The position numbers and the translations under genes were made by a program. Positions 55,007-62,102 of a stretch of 64,000 nucleotides of DNA are shown piece by piece. Positions within the stretch are counted from its first letter, which is position 1; each line of letters starts with the position of its first letter. The DNA is from Bacteroidales bacterium (GTDB lineage Bacteria; Bacteroidota; Bacteroidia; Bacteroidales; Rikenellaceae). The stretch covers positions 124,001-188,000 of the forward strand of contig CAJSYJ010000003.1 in NCBI GenBank assembly GCA_910574205.1, given 5' to 3'. Under the pieces are notes generated by a model. It searched no databases, was not told the origin of the DNA, and worked only from the letters and a program-made list of their open reading frames with translations.

Positions 55007-55771
55007 TCAAGAGTTTTCATTAAGTTCCTCGTCTATCTCGACACTCTCGACCAGAGAGTCGTCGAGACGTATCTCCAACGTCGCGCGACCGGCCGTCGAC
55101 ACGTCGAACGAGACAGTGTATATCGTCTGCGGCTTCAAGCCCGTGCGGCTCATCTCGGGGAGCGTTACCGTCACGGGGTCCTTGCCCGAGGCGTTGGCCT
55201 GCTTGACGGCCGTGCCCGTGACCTTGAACGAATCGGGTGCGATGAAGAGCAGCTTCTCGGTAGGCCGGCTCACGTCGAAAGTCCTGCCGGCAGCCGTGGT
55301 CAGAGCAAGTTCATGACCGCCGGTAAAATAATTGAGGAAGTTGTCGGTATACTCGACCTTTATCATGGCATTGGCGATGTGCGCCGTCACGGCGACCTCG
55401 GTATTCTGACGCGCCACGACCGTAAAGGGCTGCTCGCCGCGGAATGCCACATCGTCGTATCCCTCGACCGTGACGTCGCCGGCCTCGACGACCGCCTTAT
55501 ATTCGCCTTTGTATAGATAGTTATCCTCGTGGAATTGGGCTATCGCATCCCACTCCTTGGTATAGTGCAGCGACACGCCCTCGATCGTCAACTTGAAGTC
55601 CTCGACAGAAGGCATCGTACAATTCACCGTCGTTCGCGTCTCGACAGCTTCGTCAGAGGGCTGGCATGCGATTCTCACGCCGCCCATCGTTCCGCCCTCA
55701 ATCCGTTCTCCGTCATCGGTACATGCCCACGACAGCGAAAGCAGACACAGTGAAACAAGCAATTTTTTCAT
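55007..55771 (-). CDS. DUF4493-family lipoprotein 1 (short)
   Basis: I start at MKKLLVSLCLLSLSWAC (ATG 55771), a clear lipoprotein signal. The same frame stays open to 57073, but that part overlaps the upstream gene in another frame and is not used. The 254-residue protein shows the DUF4493 pattern without further domains: MPSVEDFKLTIEGVSLHY, GEYKAVVEAGDVTVEGYDD, FRGEQPFTVVARQNTEVAVT and AHIANAMIKVEYTD. The product is probably a minimal subunit of the surface structure encoded by the operon. Confidence 0.78.
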   Translation of the reverse strand: MKKLLVSLCLLSLSWACTDDGERIEGGTMGGVRIACQPSDEAVETRTTVNCTMPSVEDFKLTIEGVSLHYTKEWDAIAQFHEDNYLYKGEYKAVVEAGDVTVEGYDDVAFRGEQPFTVVARQNTEVAVTAHIANAMIKVEYTDNFLNYFTGGHELALTTAAGRTFDVSRPTEKLLFIAPDSFKVTGTAVKQANASGKDPVTVTLPEMSRTGLKPQTIYTVSFDVSTAGRATLEIRLDDSLVESVEIDEELNENS

Positions 55772-55791
55772 ATCATCGGTTTTTATCATTT

Positions 55792-57567
55792 CTATTGCAC
55801 ACTCTTGATCCTTACGGTTATGTTGTCCAGATAGAGCCAGCCGTTGGCATTGGTCGCATTGGCGTATCCGGTAGAGTTGACCTCCCACGACAGACGATAC
55901 TGGTCGGTCGCGCCGCGGAGCGTATAGGCCGCATGGTGGGGCGTTTCGAACGAGGCGTCCGACTCCGTCCACGGGTCGAATCGCGTAGCCCCCTCGATAA
56001 ACCATGACGTATCGTGCTGTTTGCCGTCGATAGCTCCCGCCGACGAGGTGTCGTATCCGTAAACGGCTATCGGATGAATGGCCGCATTGCCGGCATGTCC
56101 GCCGCCGTAATCCAGCTCGACCTCCACATCGACGCTCACGCCGGGCTTGATTCCCGTAAGGCGCGGCGAATCGAGTCGGCCGTGATAGCGATATTTGGTG
56201 TTGAATATCGTACACTGCGTGCGGCAGCACACTCTTATGCTCGTGTGCGCCAGACCGCCCACACGGCAGCCCGACCACCCGGCAAGGCCGTTGCGGTCGA
56301 ACATCATCGAACCGGTATACGTGTCCGACGTAAGACCGCCCACACCCGGGTTGTCGTGTCCGTCGGTAAAGTCGCCTATGTTGTCGAAGCGCTCCTCCAA
56401 CAGATAGGGCACCGACGTCGTGTACGAGTAGTTGGCATAAGGCTCTACGGCGCCGAGATTGATCTTGCGGCTGACGATCGCATGCTCCGACTCGAAGCTG
56501 AGCGTGAAGTCCGCCCCGTCCCAGTCGGGGCGGTCGAATACGCCCTCGTACTCCAACTTGTAGACATGCTCCTCGTTGCGGTCGAACGACGCAACCAGCT
56601 GTCCGGCACCGTCGTAAATGAACAACTTGCTGTAATCCTCGCCCAGATTGTTTTCGGGCACGCGGAACTCGAACGAAGTATATCTGTAAAGATCGGGCGT
56701 AGCCATGCGTATCGGGGTCACGTGTCCCGACGCCAGAGCAAAGCGTGCCGGATATGTCGCATCGACCGAGTGGCGTCTGTCGTTGGATACGCGATATGTG
56801 ATCTCGCCGTCGATGCCCTCTGCCGTAGGCAGTACGAAGGCCCATATGGTATCGCCGGCATCGAATCCGTCGGCGTTCTCGATGACCAGACGGTTCGACT
56901 TCGCATTGATCTGCGGCGCGGCATCGGGATCCGTGACATCGAACGTGACATCGCCCACTACGGGTTGCGGGAAGACTATTTCCAGACGCGTGAAGCGATA
57001 GCCGAACAGGTTCCTGTTCTCGGGAATGGTTATGCGCAGCGCGTGCATCATGTGGTGCATCGACACCCTCCACTCGGGTGCCTTGACAGAGGTTATGGCC
57101 GCCGCGTTTTCGACGGGCGAGGCTATCATAACGTCGCCGGCACCTGCGTAGCGTCCGTCCTGCACCTCGGGCACGCTGTACGTCGCGGCGGTGCCGCTTA
57201 GCGACTGGGGTACGGGGTAGGCCATGAAGTAGTCGTAATCAGCCTCGGGCATCCGCTCTATGCGGCCGGCGAACATAGCCGTGGCATAGCTCGCCGTGAA
57301 GTGGCGCAGCGTGAACGGCGCGGCCTCGACGACCATGCGTCCGGCATCGTCGCGCGCCCACAACGCTATCTTGTCGCCGACACTCCACCCTACCGACCCG
57401 CCGTCGTCCATGATCCATGTACGCGTATCCTGCGACAGGGTCAGACCCAGCATCGCCTCGACCGTCGGCCGGTCGGTCTCCGCACCGTCCTCTGCGGGGC
57501 GGACGCACGAGACGCTCGCCGCCAGCGACAGGGTCACGACCAATATTGCGATCAACGATCTGTTCAT
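55792..57567 (-). CDS. Fimbrillin-like lipoprotein, first gene of the DUF4493/PCMD operon
   Basis: The 591-residue lipoprotein has the signal MNRSLIAILVVTLSLAASVSC. Residues ~30-300 have the fimbrillin/Mfa-like pattern: WIMDDGGSVGWSVGDKIALW, DYDYFMAYPVPQS, HHMMHALRITIP and GDTIWAFVLPTAEG. The C-terminal ~250 residues are jelly-roll-like and end with WLYLDNITVRIKSVQ. The architecture parallels the 23289-25961 lipoprotein of the nucleoside locus. It is 20 bp upstream of the next gene and directly follows a TATATTTG promoter element. It is likely exported and surface exposed. Confidence 0.75.
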   Translation of the reverse strand: MNRSLIAILVVTLSLAASVSCVRPAEDGAETDRPTVEAMLGLTLSQDTRTWIMDDGGSVGWSVGDKIALWARDDAGRMVVEAAPFTLRHFTASYATAMFAGRIERMPEADYDYFMAYPVPQSLSGTAATYSVPEVQDGRYAGAGDVMIASPVENAAAITSVKAPEWRVSMHHMMHALRITIPENRNLFGYRFTRLEIVFPQPVVGDVTFDVTDPDAAPQINAKSNRLVIENADGFDAGDTIWAFVLPTAEGIDGEITYRVSNDRRHSVDATYPARFALASGHVTPIRMATPDLYRYTSFEFRVPENNLGEDYSKLFIYDGAGQLVASFDRNEEHVYKLEYEGVFDRPDWDGADFTLSFESEHAIVSRKINLGAVEPYANYSYTTSVPYLLEERFDNIGDFTDGHDNPGVGGLTSDTYTGSMMFDRNGLAGWSGCRVGGLAHTSIRVCCRTQCTIFNTKYRYHGRLDSPRLTGIKPGVSVDVEVELDYGGGHAGNAAIHPIAVYGYDTSSAGAIDGKQHDTSWFIEGATRFDPWTESDASFETPHHAAYTLRGATDQYRLSWEVNSTGYANATNANGWLYLDNITVRIKSVQ

Positions 57568-57603
57568 AGATATATCCTTATATATTTATAATAATCATGT
57601 CGG

Positions 57604-57611
57604 CAAATATA
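57604..57611 (-). promoter_or_regulatory. -7 promoter element of the DUF4493/PCMD operon
   Basis: TATATTTG on the minus strand, 36 bp before the first ATG of the operon. The -33 region (TTTCG at the right distance) is imperfect. Confidence 0.5.
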
Positions 57612-57767
57612 ATTCATACTTATTTATTTACGAAATTAATTCAACAAACGCCCCGTTTTTCACAACAGACGACACGGCAAAGGCACCCGCGCCGCCGCCC
57701 GAAACAGCCATCGTACACCTGCTGCGGCCGCTGCGAGGGCGACGGCAAAAAAAATCGCGCGACAGGG

Positions 57768-57798
57768 TTGTTTTTCCCGACGATAATTCGTACATTTG
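57768..57798 (+). promoter_or_regulatory. Promoter of tnaA
   Basis: TTG, a 20-nt spacer, then TACATTTG (57791-57798). Transcription would start near 57805, giving a leader of about 185 nt before the tnaA ATG. Confidence 0.65.
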
Positions 57799-57805
57799 TA
57801 GAGCA

Positions 57806-57880
57806 ATGCAGCAACAGATGCGACATAGCGCGTCCGGAGATTATCTCAACATCAAGCGGCGCGACGAATTCCACGCCTGA
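57806..57880 (+). CDS. Possible 24-residue leader peptide upstream of tnaA
   Basis: An ATG at the predicted transcription start opens a 24-codon frame (begins MQQQMRHSASGDYLN, ends EFHA) that stops at 57880. The stop codon overlaps the base of a hairpin. E. coli tryptophanase is controlled by a leader peptide, but that one has a critical Trp; this peptide has none. It may therefore be a chance ORF, or a leader of a different kind. Confidence 0.3.
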   Translation: MQQQMRHSASGDYLNIKRRDEFHA

Positions 57881-57914
57881 GGCGCGGAGGCATGTCGCAT
57901 GCCTATGCCGCCTC
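57879..57914 (+). promoter_or_regulatory. Hairpin in the tnaA leader
   Basis: AGGCATG/CATGCCT closes a 3-nt loop. The outer segments GAGGC and GCCTC, plus CGG/CCG, extend the stem with small internal mismatches. There is no T-tract, so it is not a simple terminator. It starts on the stop codon of the 24-codon leader ORF. Confidence 0.5.
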
Positions 57915-57989
57915 GCCCGCCGCAAGGCATTCAGGCCGTCGGACGGTCCCTCGCAACGAATCATTCATTAACCTTAAAACACATAAAAT

Positions 57990-59369
57990 ATGAAATTACC
58001 TTTCTCGGAATCATTCCGTATCAAAATGGTCGAACCTATCCATAAGAGCACTCGCGAGGAGCGCGAGAAGTGGATCCGCGACGCACGTTACAACCTGTTC
58101 AACCTCCGCAGCGACGAGGTCTTCATCGACCTTCTGACCGACTCGGGCACCGGCGCCATGAGCGACCGCCAGTGGGCCGGACTGATGCAGGGCGACGAGA
58201 GCTACGCCGGCGCACGTTCGTACTACAACATGAAGAACGCCATACGCGACATCCTCGGCTTCGACTACTTCCTGCCCACGCATCAGGGACGCGCCGCCGA
58301 GAACGTACTCTACTCGACCATAATCAACGAGGGCGACGTGCTGCCCGGCAACTCGCACTTCGACACGACCAAGGGTCATATCGAGTTCCGCAAGGCGCAC
58401 GCGATCGACTGTACGATCGACGAGGCTGCCGACACGCAGTTGGAGGTTCCCTTCAAGGGCAACCTCGACCCGGCCAAGTTGGAGAAGGTGTTGAAGGAGA
58501 CCCCCAAGGAGCGCATCCCGGCAGTCGTGCTGACCGTCACGAACAACACGGCCGGCGGACAGCCCGTATCGATGGCCAACATCCGCGAGGTATCGGAGCT
58601 GTGCCACCGCTACGGCGTGCGTTTGCAGATCGACTCGGCCCGCTTCGCCGAGAACGCATACTTCATCAAGACGCGCGAGGAGGGCTACGCCGATAAGTCG
58701 ATCAAGGAGATCGTACGCGAGATGTTCTCTTACGCCGACATCATGACCATGTCTTCGAAGAAGGATGCCATCGTCAACATGGGCGGCTTCGTCGCATTCC
58801 GCGACGAGCAGCTGTGGCGCCGCTGCCAGATGTTCTGCATCATGAACGAGGGCTTCATTACCTACGGCGGCATGTCGGGTCGCGACATGAACGCCCTGGC
58901 AATAGGTCTGGACGAGGGTACCGAGTTCGACTATCTCGAAACGCGTATCAAGCAGGTAGAGTATCTGGGCGCCAAGCTCGACGAGTACGGCATCCCCTAC
59001 CAGCGCCCCGCCGGTGGTCACGCTATCTTCGTAGACGCCAAGAAGGTGCTTACGCACGTTCCCAAGGAGGAGTTCATCGCCCAGACGCTTGCCATAGAGC
59101 TCTACCTCGAAGCAGGCATCCGCGGCGTCGAGATCGGTTCGATACTGGCCGACCGCGACCCCGAGACGCGCGAGAACCGCTATCCGAAGTTGGAGCTGCT
59201 GCGTCTGGCCATACCGCGCCGCACCTACACCAACAACCACATGGACGTAATCGCCGCTGCGTTGAAGAATGTATACGACCGTCGCGAGCAGATCACTCAC
59301 GGCTACCGCATTACCAACGAGTTCCCGATCATGCGCCACTTCACAGTCGAGTTGGAGCCCGTCAAGTAA
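57990..59369 (+). CDS. tnaA: Tryptophanase
   Basis: The 459-residue PLP enzyme has FIDLLTDSGTGAMSDRQWAG near residue 46 and the PLP-binding Lys in TMSSKKDAIVNMGG near 254. It differs from tyrosine phenol-lyase at two specificity sites. It has GVEIGSIL, where phenol-lyase has an Arg in the MERG motif, and MRHFTVEL, where phenol-lyase has Phe instead of His. The enzyme splits tryptophan to indole, pyruvate and ammonia. No tryptophan permease gene follows; a terminator closes the unit 21 bp after the stop. The long leader suggests regulation after initiation. Confidence 0.94.
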   Translation: MKLPFSESFRIKMVEPIHKSTREEREKWIRDARYNLFNLRSDEVFIDLLTDSGTGAMSDRQWAGLMQGDESYAGARSYYNMKNAIRDILGFDYFLPTHQGRAAENVLYSTIINEGDVLPGNSHFDTTKGHIEFRKAHAIDCTIDEAADTQLEVPFKGNLDPAKLEKVLKETPKERIPAVVLTVTNNTAGGQPVSMANIREVSELCHRYGVRLQIDSARFAENAYFIKTREEGYADKSIKEIVREMFSYADIMTMSSKKDAIVNMGGFVAFRDEQLWRRCQMFCIMNEGFITYGGMSGRDMNALAIGLDEGTEFDYLETRIKQVEYLGAKLDEYGIPYQRPAGGHAIFVDAKKVLTHVPKEEFIAQTLAIELYLEAGIRGVEIGSILADRDPETRENRYPKLELLRLAIPRRTYTNNHMDVIAAALKNVYDRREQITHGYRITNEFPIMRHFTVELEPVK

Positions 59370-59390
59370 GGCACCCTCTTCCGATACATG

Positions 59391-59423
59391 CAGACCGCCC
59401 GTATATTGCGGGCGGTCTGTTTT
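59391..59423 (+). terminator. Terminator of tnaA
   Basis: CAGACCGCCC/GGGCGGTCTG is a perfect 10-bp stem with a 9-nt loop, followed by TTTT. Confidence 0.85.
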
Positions 59424-59441
59424 CATATACGGCGGATCGAT

Positions 59442-59646
59442 GCTCAGGATAGCGTATACGCTGCCCGAACGTCTTGCAAGGCCGGCAGGCGCAGCTACGG
59501 CTTACGTCGTTGTTGGTAAGAATCTTCCTGCACTCCGGATCGTGTATACCTTGCTCGGTCGTCGTATAAGTCTGCCGGTCATAGTTACGGCTTACGCCGT
59601 TTTACAGATTGTACCCTCCCCCTAAATCCCCCTCCTCGGAGGGGGA
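59442..59646. repeat. Degenerate 91-bp tandem duplication plus CCCCTCC hairpin
   Basis: Segments starting near 59442 and 59532 align over about 68 bp; both end with TACGGCTTACG(T/C)CGTT. Immediately after, TCCCCCTCC/GGAGGGGGA (59627-59646) forms a 9-bp stem with a 2-nt loop. Such CCCTCCCCCTAAATCCCCC sequences are common filler in Bacteroidetes genomes (recollection). No gene is seen here. Confidence 0.6.
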
Positions 59647-59743
59647 CTTGTTGTCGCACGCCGTGCGCGCTTCGGGTGGAACCCGCAAACGACTTCGATT
59701 CTGGCAGAGTTACATTTTAATATCTCGGCCAAGTCATGCTTAC

Positions 59744-59929
59744 ACTTGCTTCTGCGCTATGGCTAATTAGTATCTTTGACTGCGTCGAAAATACTCTCGC
59801 TCGGCATAACCAAACTAACGCTTGTTTCTGCCATCGCTAATTCGTATATTTGACTTCGTCGAAGGTACTGCGCCTCGAAAAAAAATGCAAACGAGCTTGC
59901 TTTTTTCTCTCGGCTAATTCGTACCTTTG
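59744..59929 (+). promoter_or_regulatory. Three tandem promoter-like copies upstream of recG
   Basis: Three related blocks contain TTG, 20-22 nt, then TATCTTTG (59771-59778), TATATTTG (59845-59852) and TACCTTTG (59922-59929). The first two continue GACTGCGTCGAA and GACTTCGTCGAA. GGCTAATTAG, CGCTAATTCG or GGCTAATTCG precedes each -7 element. The period is 74 and 77 bp. The last copy is nearest the gene and probably the working promoter. Confidence 0.65.
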
Positions 59930-59933
59930 CCCT

Positions 59934-62048
59934 ATGCAGGATACGATGTCATACGACATAAAATTCGTCGGCGGAGTGGGAGAGGCTCGCGCGAGGCTGC
60001 TCGCACGCGAGATCGGAGTGCAGACGGTAGGCGATCTGCTCTACCGCTTTCCGATGCGCTACATCGACCGCCGGCGCATATACTCCCTCAGCGAGATAGA
60101 CGAGTCGCTCGACTCGACGCTCATACAGCTGCGCGGACGCATAACGGGAATATCCTACTCCGGAACGGGTCGCAAGCAGCGCCTTACGGCCTCGGTAGGC
60201 GATGCGACGGGCACCACCGAGCTGCTGTGGTTCCACGGCATAAAGTGGATAGAGAAGCGAATAGAGGTAGGCCGCGAATATATGATCTTCGGACGCCCGT
60301 CGTTCTACCGCGGCACGTTCAGCTTCGTACATCCCGAGATCGAACCGATCGAGCAGGCGCTGTCGCGCAAGTCGGAGAGCGGCTATCAGGGTATCTACCC
60401 CTCGACCGAGAAGCTCTCGCAGGGCATAGGCGCCAAGGCCATGTCGACGATCATCGCCAACGCATGGCAGCTGGCCAAAGACTCCGTGCGCGAGATGCTG
60501 CCGCACGAGATGCTGCTGCGCCACGGCCTTATGCCGCTGCGCGAAGCACTCTACAACATACACTTCCCGCAGTCGCCCGAGAAACTGCGGCAGGCACAAT
60601 ACCGGCTCAAATTCGACGAGCTGCTGGGCGTGCAGCTTACCATACAGTCGCGCCGCACGGCACGCCTGTCGCGCGGCGAGGGCTTCATGATGCCGCGCGT
60701 GGGCGAGGCGTTCAATACGTTCTACCGCGACAAGCTGCCCTTTCCGCTGACCTCGGCACAGCAGCGCGTCATAAAGGAGATACGCGGCGACATGATCTCG
60801 GGCCGCCAGATGAACCGTCTGTTGCAGGGCGACGTAGGCAGCGGCAAGACCATGGTGGCGCTTATGTCGATGCTGCTGGCCGTCGACAACGGTTATCAGG
60901 CCGCCATTATGGCCCCGACCGAGATCCTCGCGCGCCAGCACTACGCCTCGATGAGCCGCATGACCGAAGGGATGAATCTTCGCATAGCCATACTGACCGG
61001 ATCGTCCAAAACCAAGGAGCGGCGCGAGGCGTTGGAACGCACGGCCGCTGGCGAGGTCGACATACTCGTCGGCACTCACGCGCTCATAGAGGACAAGGTG
61101 GCGTTCAGGCAGCTGGGCTATGTCGTCATAGACGAGCAGCACCGCTTCGGCGTCGAGCAGCGTGCAAGGCTCTGGGGCAAGAACAGCCGCCCGCCCCATA
61201 TTCTCGTCATGACCGCCACGCCCATTCCGCGCACGCTGGCCATGACCCTCTACGGCGATCTCGACGTATCGGTCATCGACGAGCTGCCGCCTGGACGCCG
61301 CCCCGTGCGCACGTTCCGCTACACCGACTCGTCGAGGTTGAAGATGTTCGGCTTTCTCCGCGAGGAGATACGCAAACGGCGTCAGGTGTACATCGTCTAT
61401 CCCCTTATCAAGGAGTCGGAGACGATGGACTACAAGGATCTCTACGACGGCTTCGAATCCATATCGCACGACTTTCCGCTGCCCGAGTACCGCATAACGG
61501 TCTGCCACGGCAAGATGAAGGCCGAGGACAAGGAGGCCGCAATGGCGCAGTTCAAGCGCGGCGAGGCCGACATACTGATCGCAACGTCGGTCATCGAGGT
61601 GGGCGTCGACGTGCCCAACGCCACGGTCATGGTCATCGAGTCGGCCGAGCGGTTCGGACTGTCGCAGCTGCACCAGCTGCGCGGACGCGTAGGCCGCGGC
61701 GGCGAGCAGTCATACTGCATACTCATGTCGGGCGACAAGCTCTCCAAGGAGGCGCGCGCACGTCTCGACGCCATGTGTCAGACCAACGACGGATTCCGTC
61801 TGGCCGAGCTCGACCTGAAACTGCGCGGCGCAGGCGACATGCACGGCACGCAGCAGAGCGGCGAGACGTTCGACCTGAAAATAGCCGATCTGGCCGCCGA
61901 CACCCAGATCATGCAGATCACGCGCGACGAGGCGGTGGCCGTACTCTCGGCCGACATCGATCTGTCGCAACCCGAGCATGCCGGGCTGAGGAGACTCAGA
62001 GAGCGTTACCGCTCGCACGACAAGATGGATTTCTCGCAAATATCATAA
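59934..62048 (+). CDS. recG: ATP-dependent DNA helicase RecG
   Basis: I give the ATG at 59934 (MQDTMSYDIKFVGGVGEARA). The second ATG at 59946 is as likely, because the last promoter copy ends at 59929 and transcription should begin near 59936. A start at 59850 would read through that promoter. The ~700-residue protein has the wedge/OB domain, then helicase motifs: Walker A in LLQGDVGSGKTMVAL, motif II in VVIDEQHRFGVEQRARLW, motif III in MTATPIPRTLAMTLYGDLDV and motif VI in QLRGRVGRGGEQSYCI. It reverses stalled replication forks and branch-migrates recombination intermediates. Confidence 0.95.
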   Translation: MQDTMSYDIKFVGGVGEARARLLAREIGVQTVGDLLYRFPMRYIDRRRIYSLSEIDESLDSTLIQLRGRITGISYSGTGRKQRLTASVGDATGTTELLWFHGIKWIEKRIEVGREYMIFGRPSFYRGTFSFVHPEIEPIEQALSRKSESGYQGIYPSTEKLSQGIGAKAMSTIIANAWQLAKDSVREMLPHEMLLRHGLMPLREALYNIHFPQSPEKLRQAQYRLKFDELLGVQLTIQSRRTARLSRGEGFMMPRVGEAFNTFYRDKLPFPLTSAQQRVIKEIRGDMISGRQMNRLLQGDVGSGKTMVALMSMLLAVDNGYQAAIMAPTEILARQHYASMSRMTEGMNLRIAILTGSSKTKERREALERTAAGEVDILVGTHALIEDKVAFRQLGYVVIDEQHRFGVEQRARLWGKNSRPPHILVMTATPIPRTLAMTLYGDLDVSVIDELPPGRRPVRTFRYTDSSRLKMFGFLREEIRKRRQVYIVYPLIKESETMDYKDLYDGFESISHDFPLPEYRITVCHGKMKAEDKEAAMAQFKRGEADILIATSVIEVGVDVPNATVMVIESAERFGLSQLHQLRGRVGRGGEQSYCILMSGDKLSKEARARLDAMCQTNDGFRLAELDLKLRGAGDMHGTQQSGETFDLKIADLAADTQIMQITRDEAVAVLSADIDLSQPEHAGLRRLRERYRSHDKMDFSQIS

Positions 62049-62067
62049 TAGTTTGCAACGAATTTCG

Positions 62068-62075
62068 TTATCTTT
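62068..62075 (+). promoter_or_regulatory. -7 promoter element of the zinc-ribbon protein gene
   Basis: TATCTTTG, 27 bp before the ATG at 62103. The nearest TTTG (62051-62054) is too close for a standard -33 element. Confidence 0.45.
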
Positions 62076-62102
62076 GCAGATCGGAATAACAACATATCGA
62101 AT

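Noticed and set aside
55772-57073. Upstream extension of the short DUF4493 gene (434 extra codons)
   Set aside because: It overlaps the fimbrillin-like gene in another frame, and the clear lipoprotein signal begins only at 55771.
57990-59369. Tyrosine phenol-lyase
   Set aside because: The residues that mark phenol-lyase (Arg in the MERG motif, Phe before FTAR) are replaced by VEIG and RHFT, as in tryptophanase.
59850-59933. N-terminal extension of RecG
   Set aside because: The extra 28 residues would be read through the last promoter copy and do not resemble RecG N-termini.
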